A DNA stretch of 64,000 nucleotides from Nonomuraea wenchangensis (lineage in GTDB: Bacteria > Actinomycetota > Actinomycetes > Streptosporangiales > Streptosporangiaceae). The translations under genes were made by a program, and so were the position numbers. This document shows positions 30,614 to 38,741 of the stretch, in pieces. Position 1 is the stretch's first letter. Every line of letters begins with the position of its first letter. Location of the stretch: NCBI RefSeq assembly GCF_900111685.1, contig NZ_FOHX01000017.1, positions 124,001-188,000 of the forward strand, written 5' to 3'. Below the pieces are notes generated by a model that was not told where the DNA came from, did not search any database, and worked only from the letters and a program-made list of their open reading frames with translations.

Positions 30614-31432
30614 ATGAGCAAGATCCTGGTGACCGGCGCGACCGGCAATGTCGGCAGGCATGTGGTTTCCCAGCTCGCGGAGGCGGGACTGGACGTGCGG
30701 GCGCTCGCCCGCGACCCCGGACGGGCAGCGCTGCCCGTCGAGACCGTACGCGGCGACCTGACCGCGCCGGAGACCCTGGAGCCGGCCCTCCGCGACGTGG
30801 AGAGCGTCTTCCTCCTCTGGCCGAGCTTCACCGCCGACGGCGCGGACGAGACGATCACGGCGATCGCCGGGCACGCCCGGCGCGTGGTGCTCCTGTCGGC
30901 CACCGGGGCCGACCAGCCGGGCAACCACTACCACGAGGTGGAACGGCTGGTGCGGCGCTCCGGGCTCGGCTGGACGTTCCTGCGCCCGAGCGGCTTCGCG
31001 GTCAACACCCTCGGCTGGGCGGACCAGGTGCGGCAGGGCGTGGTGCGCTGGCCGTACGGGCGGGCGGCGCGCTCGCTGATCCACGAGAAGGACATCGCGG
31101 CGGTGGCGGCGCACGTGCTGACCTCGGCGGGGCACAACGGGGCCGCGTACGTGCTGACCGGCCCCGAGCGGCTGACCCAGGCCGAGCAGGTCAGGGTGAT
31201 CGGCGAGGTGGTCGGGCGCGAGGTGCGCTGGGAGGAGCAGTCGACGGAGCAGGCCCGCGAGCTGCTGACCGCGCTCTGGGGCGCTCCCGAGTTCGTGGAG
31301 AGCGCGCTGCGCGCCTGGGAGAGCTTCGTGGCCGGTCCCGAGGTGGTCACCGACACGGTGGAGCGGCTGCTCGGCCGGCCCGCGCTGACGTTCCGCCAGT
31401 GGGCCGCAGACCACGCCGGCGCCTTCAGCTAG
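30614..31432 (+). CDS. NmrA-like NAD(P)-binding protein
   Basis: A 272-residue atypical short-chain dehydrogenase. The N-terminal dinucleotide motif is ILVTGATGNVGRHVVSQLAEAG. It is followed by VFLLWPS, VVLLSATGAD, WTFLRPSGFAVNTL and a C-terminal substrate lobe, as in NmrA/quinone-oxidoreductase-2-like proteins. The SoxR-type promoter directly before it suggests a role against redox-cycling compounds; in Streptomyces coelicolor SoxR targets include NAD(P)-binding reductases and epimerases. The stop codon falls in the first unit of a 14-bp tandem repeat. Confidence 0.88.
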   Translation: MSKILVTGATGNVGRHVVSQLAEAGLDVRALARDPGRAALPVETVRGDLTAPETLEPALRDVESVFLLWPSFTADGADETITAIAGHARRVVLLSATGADQPGNHYHEVERLVRRSGLGWTFLRPSGFAVNTLGWADQVRQGVVRWPYGRAARSLIHEKDIAAVAAHVLTSAGHNGAAYVLTGPERLTQAEQVRVIGEVVGREVRWEEQSTEQARELLTALWGAPEFVESALRAWESFVAGPEVVTDTVERLLGRPALTFRQWAADHAGAFS

Positions 31433-31472
31433 GCGTCGTCAGCTAGGCGTCGTCAGCTAGGCGTCGTCAGCT
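31426..31472. repeat. 14-bp tandem repeat (3.4 copies) between convergent genes
   Basis: The unit CAGCTAGGCGTCGT repeats perfectly at 31426-31439, 31440-31453 and 31454-31467, then CAGCT. Each copy contains CTAG. The first copy supplies the TAG stop of the plus-strand NmrA-like gene; the last supplies the stop and final codons of the convergent 79-residue gene. Recent slipped-strand duplication is likely. Confidence 0.9.
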
Positions 31473-31696
31473 CGCTCGCGCCGCTCGTCCGCCGGGTGCT
31501 CGACCAGGGCGAGGACCCGGCTGGACATGAACCTGGCCGTGCGTACGGGCGTCCCGCCGCGGGTGACCTCGCTCACCTCGACGAGCCCCCGGCGCGTGGC
31601 GATCTCGACCCGCCGTCCGGCGCGGGTGGCGCTGATCTCGTACGTGCGAGGGGAGCCGCCCGCGTCGATGACGATCTCCACCCGGTCACCCTTCAT
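31457..31696 (-). CDS. small conserved-type protein, 79 residues
   Basis: A soluble protein, MKGDRVEIVIDAGGS at the start, then TYEISATRAGRRVEIATRRGLVEVSEVTRGG and RFMSSRVLALVEHP, predicted as beta-rich. TATATC six bases before the ATG could give a leaderless transcript; no good ribosome binding site is present. It lies 23 bases after the TauE-like gene stop on the same strand. Its last codons lie in the 14-bp tandem repeat, so the C-terminus may vary between strains. Function unknown. Confidence 0.65.
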   Translation of the reverse strand: MKGDRVEIVIDAGGSPRTYEISATRAGRRVEIATRRGLVEVSEVTRGGTPVRTARFMSSRVLALVEHPADERRERADDA

Positions 31697-31719
31697 GTCC
31701 GGGATATACCCATTTTTCG

Positions 31720-32475
31720 CTATCCGTACACCAGTACGATAATCGCCGCGACCCCCACGGCCACGATGACGCCGCGCAGCACCGGAGCCGGGATCCGCCG
31801 CCCCACGCGGGCCCCCACGAAGCCGCCGACGATCGCGCCCAGCGCCACGCCGAGCACCGCCTGCCAGTCCACCTTCGCGACCACCACGAACAGCACCGCC
31901 GCCACCCCGTTGACGATCAGCGCGAGCACGTTCTTGGCGGCGTTGACCCGCTGCAGGCCGTCGTCGAGGAAGCTGCCGAGCAGGCCGATGAGCAGCACGC
32001 CCTGGGCCGCGCCGAAATAGCCGCCGTAGACGCCGGCGGCCAGCACGGTCAGCCAGAGCACCGGCCCGCCGTCCGGGTGCGCGTGCTCGCGCCGGTCGGC
32101 CAGCAGGGCGTTGAGCCTGGGCTGGATCACGACCAGCACGCAGGCCAGCGCGATCAGCACGACCACCACGATCCTGAACACGCCCGGATCGAGGACCAGC
32201 AGCAGGAGCCCGCCGATCAGCGCACCCAGCGCCGAGGCGAGGCCGAGCCGGAGCAGCCGGTCGCGCTGCCCGCTCAGCTCGGCCCGGTAGCCGTAGGCGC
32301 CGGTGAACGAGCCGGGCACCAGGCCGATGGTGTTGGAGACGTTGGCCGTCACGGGGTCCACGCCCATCGCCACCAGCGTCGGGAACGTGATCAGCGAGCC
32401 GGAGCCGACCACCGCGTTGATGGCGCCCGCCACCACACCGGCCACGACGACCGCGACCAGTTCCCACCCCGTCAC
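31720..32475 (-). CDS. TauE/SafE-family membrane permease
   Basis: A 251-residue integral membrane protein with about seven to eight helices. The family repeat GAINAVVGSGSLITFPTLVAMG in the first half and GGYFGAAQGVLLIGLLG in the second mark TauE/SafE (formerly DUF81). Such proteins export sulfite, sulfoacetate or related organosulfonates; the substrate is not clear here. The start lies nine bases after the SPFH gene stop on the same strand, so the two may be transcribed together. Confidence 0.9.
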   Translation of the reverse strand: MTGWELVAVVVAGVVAGAINAVVGSGSLITFPTLVAMGVDPVTANVSNTIGLVPGSFTGAYGYRAELSGQRDRLLRLGLASALGALIGGLLLLVLDPGVFRIVVVVLIALACVLVVIQPRLNALLADRREHAHPDGGPVLWLTVLAAGVYGGYFGAAQGVLLIGLLGSFLDDGLQRVNAAKNVLALIVNGVAAVLFVVVAKVDWQAVLGVALGAIVGGFVGARVGRRIPAPVLRGVIVAVGVAAIIVLVYG

Positions 32476-32484
32476 GAGCGCTCC

Positions 32485-33405
32485 TTACGTGTCTGGGCTC
32501 TTGGGGGGCGTGAACAGGCCGCCAAGGCTCTCCAGGACCTTTCCCATCTCCGATGGGACGATCCAGATCTTATTTGCCTCGCCTTTGGCGATCTCCGGCA
32601 GGGTCTGGAGGTACTGGTAGGCGAGCAGATGCTGGTCCGGCCGGCCGTCGTGGATCGCACGGAAGACCATGCCGATCGCGTCCGCCTGGCCCTTGGCCCG
32701 CATCGCCTGCGCCTCGGCCTCGGCCTGCGCGCGCAGCACCGCCGCCTCCGCCTCGCCGCGCGCCCGCAGCACCGACGCCTGCTTCTCGCCCTCGGCCTGG
32801 AGGATCGCCGCCTGCCGCTGACCCTCGGCGGTCAGCACGGCGGCCCGCTTGTCGCGGTCGGCGCGCATCTGCTTCTCCATCGAGTCCTGGATGGAGGCGG
32901 GCGGGTCGATGGCCTTCAGCTCGACCCGGTTGACGCGGATGCCCCATTTGCCGGTGGCCTCGTCGAGGACGCCGCGCAGGGCCGTGTTGATGTCCTCGCG
33001 GGAGGTCAGCGTGCGTTCGAGGTCCATGCCGCCGACCACGTTGCGGAGCGTGGTGACGGTCAGCTGCTCGACGCCGACGAGGAAGTTGGCGATCTCGTAC
33101 GTGGCCGCCCTCGGGTTCGTGACCTGGAAGTAGATCACGGTGTCGATGGAGACCACGAGGTTGTCGGAGGTGATGACCGGCTGCGGCGGGAACGACACCA
33201 CCTGCTCGCGCAGGTCGATCAGGTCCTTGATGCGGTCGATGAACGGCACCACCAGGTTGAGCCCCGGCCGCAGCGTCCGGTGGTAGCGGCCCAGGCGCTC
33301 CACGATGGCCGCCGTGGCCTGGGGGATGATGCGGACGGTGCGGACCACCCCGAAGATCACCGCGAGGACCACGACGAGGACGACGACGAGCTGCTCGACG
33401 GACAT
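32485..33405 (-). CDS. SPFH/stomatin-family membrane protein (QmcA-like)
   Basis: A 306-residue protein. One N-terminal membrane anchor (about 5-22, LVVVLVVVLAVIFGVV), then the SPFH/band-7 domain (about 25-180, GLNLVVPFIDRI, REQVVSFPPQPVITSDN), then an Ala/Glu-rich coiled coil (about 185-250) and a short C-terminal domain. Stomatin-like proteins form large membrane rings or microdomains. The NfeD partner commonly found next to such genes is absent here. Confidence 0.93.
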   Translation of the reverse strand: MSVEQLVVVLVVVLAVIFGVVRTVRIIPQATAAIVERLGRYHRTLRPGLNLVVPFIDRIKDLIDLREQVVSFPPQPVITSDNLVVSIDTVIYFQVTNPRAATYEIANFLVGVEQLTVTTLRNVVGGMDLERTLTSREDINTALRGVLDEATGKWGIRVNRVELKAIDPPASIQDSMEKQMRADRDKRAAVLTAEGQRQAAILQAEGEKQASVLRARGEAEAAVLRAQAEAEAQAMRAKGQADAIGMVFRAIHDGRPDQHLLAYQYLQTLPEIAKGEANKIWIVPSEMGKVLESLGGLFTPPKSPDT

Positions 33406-33508
33406 GGCAGACGCTCCGGAGTCGAGGGGACCGGCTGCGGAGGATCCTATTTCGTTTTTTATCTCGATAAATGGCGATCCGCGCTAGTGCGGCCGCCGCC
33501 CGTCACCG

Positions 33509-34297
33509 CTAGTGCGCGCGGGCGTACCAGCGGCCCCCCGCGCTGCGATCCAGCGTCAGCGGCACCCCGAACGTCTGCGACAGGTTGTCGGCCGTCATCA
33601 CGTCCTCCAGCGCCCCCTGCGCCACCACCGAGCCGTGCCGCAGCAGCAGCCCGTGGCTGAACCCGGCCGGCACCTCCTCGACGTGGTGCGTCACCAGGAC
33701 CAGCGTCGGCGAGCGGTGGTCGCCGGCCAGCGCAGAAAGCCGGCGCACCAGGTCCTCGCGCCCGCCCAGGTCGAGCCCGGCGGCCGGCTCGTCGAGCAGC
33801 AGCAGCTCCGGGTCGGGCATGAGGGCGCGGGCGATCTGCACCCGCTTGCGCTCGCCCTCCGACAGCGTGCCGAACCTGCGCCTGATCAGGTGGGCCGCGC
33901 CCATCATGTCGATCAGCTCGACGGCCCGGGTCACGTCGTTGGAGTCGTACTCCTCCGTGTAGCGGCCCATGATCCCGTACGACGCCGTCAGGACGAGGTC
34001 GATGACCTTCTCCTCCGGCGGGATGCGCTCGGCGAGCGCCGCGCTCGCGAGGCCGATGCGCGGACGCAGCTCGAACACGTCCGTCTGCCCCAGCCGCTCC
34101 CCCAGCACCTCGATCACGCCCTCGCTCGGATAGAGCAACGTGGACGCCACCTGCAGCAACGTCGTCTTGCCCGCGCCGTTGGCACCGATGACGACCCAGC
34201 GTTCGTCCGCGTTGACCTCCCAGTCGATGCCGCGCAGCAGGGCCGCTCCGTCCCGCCTGACGGCGACGTCCTGGAGCCGCAGCACCTGACCACCCAT
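33509..34297 (-). CDS. ABC-type ATP-binding protein without adjacent permease
   Basis: A 262-residue ATPase: Walker A GANGAGKTTLL, a signature read as GTLSEGERKRVQIARAL, Walker B ELLLLDEPAAGLDLGG and H-loop VTHHVEEV. It resembles the ModF/YlmA-type proteins found without a membrane partner. The role could be transport with a distant permease or a regulatory ATPase. It is preceded by its own promoter region; the gap to the SPFH gene is 103 bases. Confidence 0.88.
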   Translation of the reverse strand: MGGQVLRLQDVAVRRDGAALLRGIDWEVNADERWVVIGANGAGKTTLLQVASTLLYPSEGVIEVLGERLGQTDVFELRPRIGLASAALAERIPPEEKVIDLVLTASYGIMGRYTEEYDSNDVTRAVELIDMMGAAHLIRRRFGTLSEGERKRVQIARALMPDPELLLLDEPAAGLDLGGREDLVRRLSALAGDHRSPTLVLVTHHVEEVPAGFSHGLLLRHGSVVAQGALEDVMTADNLSQTFGVPLTLDRSAGGRWYARAH

Positions 34298-34366
34298 CCC
34301 CGTTACCTCCTTCGGGAGTCACCCTGGGGACAAACCTATTGCAGGGCGAGCGCATATCGTGGATCG

Positions 34367-35083
34367 GTGCGCCCTGAATCACCTGTCTGTCCGTCCCTGG
34401 TCGCCTGGGGCAACGCGTGGCTCGCCGGTCACGTGGGCCTCGACGAGGCGGCCGACCACGTGGAAGCCGCCGGTGGGCCCGTCGTCGCGGGCGAGGTGCC
34501 GCTGCGCGCCTACCTCGCGAATCTGCGCGCGAGCGGCCTGCGGGAGCTCCGCCTCGCCCTGCCCGCGCCCGGCGACCCGCTCGGGCTGTCGGGGCCGCCG
34601 TCGTTCAACGCGGCCGCCGTGGACGCAGGGCAGGCCGCCATCGCCGTGCTCGACGACCGCAACCTCGGTCTGGTGCCCGCGCCCGACCGGCGCGGCTCGT
34701 CGTACGTCGGCGTCCGCCTGGGCGTGCACGAGTCGGGCCCGGTCCGGCACGACCTGCCGTCGCTGGCGGAGGCCGAGCGGGAGCTGTCCGACGCCATGCG
34801 CGCGGCCACCGACGCGCTGTCGTCGGCGGAAGGGCCCGCCCAGGGCCGGCCCGAGCTGGGCCGCCACGGCGGCGAGCTGGCCCCCGGCTATCCCGGCCGC
34901 GCCCACCGCGTCAGCACCCTCGCCACCCGGCTGGCCGCCGTGCTCCGCCTCGCCGACGAGCGTGGGCTCACCGCCGCGCAGGCCGCCCGGCGCGGGACCG
35001 CGCTGCGCGAGCTCGACCGGGCCGTGCGCCGCGCCCTGGTGGCCGCGCACCACGCCATCTTCGAGCCGCTGCGCAGCCCCTGA
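34367..35083 (+). CDS. conserved actinobacterial protein of unknown function
   Basis: A 238-residue soluble protein. Starts SLVAWGNAWLAGHVGLDEAADHV, with a central LALPAPGDPLGLSG, FNAAAVDAGQAA and a helical C-terminal third (STLATRLAAVLRLADERGLTAAQAA). It seems to be a widespread actinobacterial family, but I cannot name a role. TATCGT six bases before the GTG at 34367 fits a leaderless transcript. The open frame extends far upstream, antisense to the ABC gene, and that part is not real. Confidence 0.75.
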   Translation: MRPESPVCPSLVAWGNAWLAGHVGLDEAADHVEAAGGPVVAGEVPLRAYLANLRASGLRELRLALPAPGDPLGLSGPPSFNAAAVDAGQAAIAVLDDRNLGLVPAPDRRGSSYVGVRLGVHESGPVRHDLPSLAEAERELSDAMRAATDALSSAEGPAQGRPELGRHGGELAPGYPGRAHRVSTLATRLAAVLRLADERGLTAAQAARRGTALRELDRAVRRALVAAHHAIFEPLRSP

Positions 35084-35092
35084 GCCTTAAGG

Positions 35093-35716
35093 TCAGGCCA
35101 GGCCGTGGCGGACCGCGTACAGCGCGGCCTGGGTGCGGTCCTGGACGCCCAGCTTCATCAGCACGTTCGACACGTGCGTCTTGACCGTCTTCTCCGCCAC
35201 CGTGAGCGCCCTGGCGATCTCCTTGTTGGACCGGCCGGCCGCGATGAGCCGCAGCACCTCGCGCTCGCGATCGGTCAGCGGCACCGGCGCGTCCGGCCCC
35301 GCGGGCGACGACTCGCCGGACAGCATCGCCTCGGCGGCCTCGGGGGCGAGCAGCACCTGGCCGCCGTGGACCGTACGGACCGCCTGGACGAGGGCGTCAG
35401 GAGCGACGTCCTTGTAGAGGAAGCCGGCCGCGCCGGCCCGCATGGCCGGCCCCACGTCGCCGGGCTCGCTCACGGACGTCAGCACCACCACGCGGGTCGT
35501 CCCGCCCGTCAGCCGCTCCAGCGCGCCGAGGCCGTCCAGCACCGGCATCTTGAGGTCCAGCAGCAGCACGTCGGGGGCGAGCCGCTCGACCAGCTCGACG
35601 GCCCGCGCGCCGTCGCCCGCCTCGCCGACGACCGTGATGTCGTCCTGCAGGTCCAGGAACGTCCGCAGCCCCTGCCGCACCACCGGATGATCGTCGGCGA
35701 TCAGCACCCGGATCAT
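35093..35716 (-). CDS. NarL-family response regulator
   Basis: A 207-residue regulator with a receiver domain (IADDH pocket, phospho-acceptor Asp54 in DVLLLDLKMP, LYKD) and a LuxR-type helix-turn-helix (LTDREREVLRLIAAGRSNKEIARAL, EKTVKTHVSNVLMKLGV). The ATG overlaps the stop of the GAF kinase gene by four bases (ATGA) and has GGAGG upstream. Regulates unknown targets in response to the partner kinase. Confidence 0.95.
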   Translation of the reverse strand: MIRVLIADDHPVVRQGLRTFLDLQDDITVVGEAGDGARAVELVERLAPDVLLLDLKMPVLDGLGALERLTGGTTRVVVLTSVSEPGDVGPAMRAGAAGFLYKDVAPDALVQAVRTVHGGQVLLAPEAAEAMLSGESSPAGPDAPVPLTDREREVLRLIAAGRSNKEIARALTVAEKTVKTHVSNVLMKLGVQDRTQAALYAVRHGLA

Positions 35717-36861
35717 CCGCTCACCTCCACGCGCACCGTCGTCCCCCGTCCCGGGGCCGACTCGACCGTCAGCACCCCGCCGACCGCCTCGGCCCTTTCC
35801 CTCATGGAAACCAGCCCGAGTCCGCGTGATTCCCCCGGCTCGAAGCCGGCGCCGTCGTCGCGCACCTCCAACGCCGGCGTGCCGTCCTCGTAGGTCAGGC
35901 GGACGGCGATCTCGCCCGCTCCCGAGTGCCGCAGCGCGTTGTGCAGCGCCTCCTGGGCCACCCGCAGCACCGCCACCTCGGTCTCCGGCCGCAGTGGCGG
36001 CAGCTCGGCGCAGGCGAACGACACGGCCGGCGGATGCAGCCGGTCCAGGAGGCGTACGTGCTTGCGCAGCGTCTCGGCCAGCCCGTGCCGGTCGAGCTCG
36101 GCCGGGCGCAGCTCCACGATGACCGCGCGCAGCTCGGCCATGGCCTCGCCGGCCAGGCGCTGGACGTTCGCGAGCTCCGCCGCCGCCCTGCCCGGGGACT
36201 TCTCCAGCAGCGTGCCGGCCGCCTGGGCGCTCAGCCGCAGCGAGAACAGCTTCTGCGTGACCGCGTCGTGCAGCTCCCTCGCCATGCGGTTGCGCTCCTC
36301 CAGCATGGCGAGCTCGCGGCCGCTCTCGTAGAGGCGGGCGTTGGCCAGCGCGATCGCCGCGTGCGCGGCGAACAGCGTCAGCAGCTCCTGGTCGGCCTGT
36401 GTGAACTCCGCGCCCGGCGTGCGCTTGTTGGCGAGGAAGATGATGCCGAGCACCTCGTCGCCGTCCCGGATGGGGACGCCGAGGAAGTCCTTCATGATCG
36501 GGTGCGCCTTCGGCCACCACTCGAACCTCGGGTCCTCGCGCAGGTCGGGCAGGCGTACGGGGGCGCCCTCGCGCAGCATCGCGCCCAGCATGCCGTGCTG
36601 GCGGGGCAGCGGCCCGATCGCCTCCCACTGCTTGTCGGTCAGGCCCTCGGCGACGAACTCGGCGAACGAGCCGTCCTCGTCGGGCACGCCGAGCGCGGCG
36701 TAACGGGCGTCGAGCAGGCGCTGCGCCGAGCGCACGATCACCTGCAGCACCTCGCGCACGGACAGGTGCCGGGTGACGGCGAGCACGGCGGAGCTCACCG
36801 CCTGCAGGATCTCGTCTCGTTCGGCCGTCACGGCCTCCACTCTAGGGACCGCCTCCGACAT
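35713..36861 (-). CDS. GAF-domain sensor histidine kinase (DevS/LiaS-like)
   Basis: A 382-residue cytoplasmic kinase without membrane helices. A GAF domain (about 30-180) carries LDARYAALGVPDEDGSFAEFV and FLGVPIRDGDEVLGIIFLANK. A HisKA_3 helix with phospho-acceptor His198 in MARELHDAVTQ and a HATPase with EALHNALRHSG, DDGAGF and GLGLVSMRERA follow. The GAF domain may sense a small molecule, gas or redox state; no haem ligand can be assigned. Pairs with the overlapping regulator. Confidence 0.93.
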   Translation of the reverse strand: MSEAVPRVEAVTAERDEILQAVSSAVLAVTRHLSVREVLQVIVRSAQRLLDARYAALGVPDEDGSFAEFVAEGLTDKQWEAIGPLPRQHGMLGAMLREGAPVRLPDLREDPRFEWWPKAHPIMKDFLGVPIRDGDEVLGIIFLANKRTPGAEFTQADQELLTLFAAHAAIALANARLYESGRELAMLEERNRMARELHDAVTQKLFSLRLSAQAAGTLLEKSPGRAAAELANVQRLAGEAMAELRAVIVELRPAELDRHGLAETLRKHVRLLDRLHPPAVSFACAELPPLRPETEVAVLRVAQEALHNALRHSGAGEIAVRLTYEDGTPALEVRDDGAGFEPGESRGLGLVSMRERAEAVGGVLTVESAPGRGTTVRVEVSG

Positions 36862-36953
36862 CGCCGCCGCCCCGGGTCCTAGGTCGAAGTGCCCAGATCG
36901 GGCCGGACCTCGGCCCGATGCCCGCCGGGCGTCGCGTTCCTAGCGTCGAAGGC

Positions 36954-37631
36954 ATGACGGACACCTCATCCACCAGGACCCGCACCGCTCTCGTCACGGG
37001 AGCCTCGCGCGGGCTCGGCCTCGCCCTCGCCCGCGCCCTGGCCGCCGCGGGCTGGAGCCTCGTGCTCACCGCCCGCGGCGCGGCCGACCTGGAACGGGCC
37101 GCCGCCGAGCTGGGGGCCACCGCGATCCCCGGCGACGTGGCCGACCCCGCGCACGTACGGCGGCTGGCCGACGCGGCCCCCACGCTGGACCTGCTGGTCA
37201 ACAACGCCAGCGACCTCGGGCCGACGCCGCTGCCCCGGCTCGCGGACTACCCGCTGGAGGCGTTCGGCGCGCTGCTGGCCACGAACGTCACCGCGCCGCT
37301 CGCCCTCGTCCAGGCCACGCTGCCGGCGCTGCGGGCGGCGCGCGGCGCGATCGTGAACGTGACCTCCGACGCCGCCACCGGCGCCTACGAGGGCTGGGGC
37401 GGCTACGGGGCGAGCAAGGCCGCGCTGGAGCAGCTGTCCAACGTGCTGGCCGCCGAGGAGCCGGACGTACGGGTCTGGTGGGTCGATCCCGGCGAGATGA
37501 ACACCCGCATGCTCGCCGACGCCGTCGGCGCCGAGGAGGCCGCAGGGGCCACGGACCCGGCCAAGGTCGCCGCCGCGCTGTACGACCTGGTCTCCGCCCG
37601 CCCGGCCGGCGGCAGGGTGAGCCTGCAATGA
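36954..37631 (+). CDS. short-chain dehydrogenase/reductase
   Basis: A 225-residue classical SDR: TGASRGLGLALARAL cofactor motif, NNASDLG in place of NNAG, catalytic Ser in NVTSDA, and YGASK with Tyr and Lys. The substrate is unknown. TAGCGT seven bases before ATG 36954 suggests a near-leaderless transcript. The stop overlaps the QueA-like start (ATGA), so the two are made together. Confidence 0.9.
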   Translation: MTDTSSTRTRTALVTGASRGLGLALARALAAAGWSLVLTARGAADLERAAAELGATAIPGDVADPAHVRRLADAAPTLDLLVNNASDLGPTPLPRLADYPLEAFGALLATNVTAPLALVQATLPALRAARGAIVNVTSDAATGAYEGWGGYGASKAALEQLSNVLAAEEPDVRVWWVDPGEMNTRMLADAVGAEEAAGATDPAKVAAALYDLVSARPAGGRVSLQ

Positions 37632-38638
37632 CCGCCCCCGCACTCGACTTCGAGCTGCCGCCCGGCCTGTCGGCGCAGGAGCCGCCCGAGGTGCGCGGCC
37701 GGTCCCGCGACGACGTACGCCTGCTGGTCTCGAACGGCGAGCGGGCCCCCGAGCACCGCCGCTTCCGCGACCTGCCCGACCTGCTCGGCCCCGGCGACCT
37801 CCTCGTGGTCAACAACTCCGCGACCCTGCCCGCGGCCGTCCGGCTGGACCGGCTGGCGGTGCACTTCTCGACCGCCCGCGAGGACGGGACGTGGCTGGTC
37901 GAGCTGCGGCGGCGTACCGGCCGGGCGAGCGAGCCTTACGCCGGGGGCGAGCCCGGCGAGTGGCTGCCCCTGCCGGGCCGGGCCACGCTGCGGCTGATCG
38001 GGCGCGAGACGCCCCGGCTGTGGCGGGCGGAGCTGGACCGGGACGTGGAGGCTTACCTGCGGGCGTACGGGGTGCCAATCCGCTACTCGTACGTGGTGGG
38101 CGAGTGGCCGATCGAGGCGTACCAGACGGTGTTCTCGACGGTGCCGGGCAGCGCCGAGATGCCGAGCGCCGCGCGGCCGTTCACCGAGGCCCTGGTGACG
38201 GCGCTGGTGGCGCGCGGGGTCGGGATCGCGCCGATCACCCTGCACACGGGCGTGGCCTCGCCGGAGAAGGACGAGCCGCCCTACGCGGAGCGGTACGAGG
38301 TCCCGGCCGCGACCGCGCGGCTGGTCGAGCTGGCCCGCGAGAGCGGCACCCGGGTGGTCGCGGCGGGGACGACCGTCGTACGGGCCCTGGAGAGCGCCGT
38401 GGGCGCGGACGGCCGGGTGCGGGCGGCCTCGGGGTGGACCCGGCACCTGGTGACCCCCGAGCGGGGCGTACGGGCGGTGACCGGCCTGCTCACCGGGCTG
38501 CACGAGCCCCGCTCCAGCCACCTGCTCATGCTGACGGCCATCGCCGGCGAGAAGGCGCTGGCCGGGGCGTACGAGGCGGCGTTGCGGGAGGGGTATCTGT
38601 GGCACGAGTTCGGCGACACGCACCTGATACTGAAGTAA
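37628..38638 (+). CDS. QueA-like SAM-dependent tRNA ribosyltransferase-isomerase homologue with altered motifs
   Basis: A 336-residue homologue of QueA, which transfers ribose from S-adenosylmethionine to preQ1-tRNA to make epoxyqueuosine. The fold is recognisable from LLGPGDLLVVNNSATLPAAV, YQTVFSTVPGSAE, VVAAGTTVVRALES and SSHLLMLTAIAGEKAL. But the hallmark PTAGLHF reads PSAARPF here, and the GAGTFxPV loop reads GVASPEKDEPP. No other queuosine gene is in the window. It is coupled to the SDR gene. It may be a queuosine enzyme variant or a paralogue with another substrate. Confidence 0.8.
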   Translation: MTAPALDFELPPGLSAQEPPEVRGRSRDDVRLLVSNGERAPEHRRFRDLPDLLGPGDLLVVNNSATLPAAVRLDRLAVHFSTAREDGTWLVELRRRTGRASEPYAGGEPGEWLPLPGRATLRLIGRETPRLWRAELDRDVEAYLRAYGVPIRYSYVVGEWPIEAYQTVFSTVPGSAEMPSAARPFTEALVTALVARGVGIAPITLHTGVASPEKDEPPYAERYEVPAATARLVELARESGTRVVAAGTTVVRALESAVGADGRVRAASGWTRHLVTPERGVRAVTGLLTGLHEPRSSHLLMLTAIAGEKALAGAYEAALREGYLWHEFGDTHLILK

Positions 38639-38643
38639 CCGGC

Positions 38644-38672
38644 TTTACATAAATTTTAATAACTGATATACA
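38644..38672 (+). promoter_or_regulatory. vegetative-type promoter in an AT-rich island
   Basis: TTTACA (38644-38649), a 17-base spacer and TATACA (38667-38672) closely match the consensus, in one of the few AT-rich patches of the window. The predicted leader to the ATG at 38742 is about 60 bases. Confidence 0.7.
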
Positions 38673-38741
38673 CAGCGGGCATTTACGGGGGGCTTGTTGT
38701 ATTACACGGCCCCGAGTCCAATTCCCTTACCCGGAGAGGTA

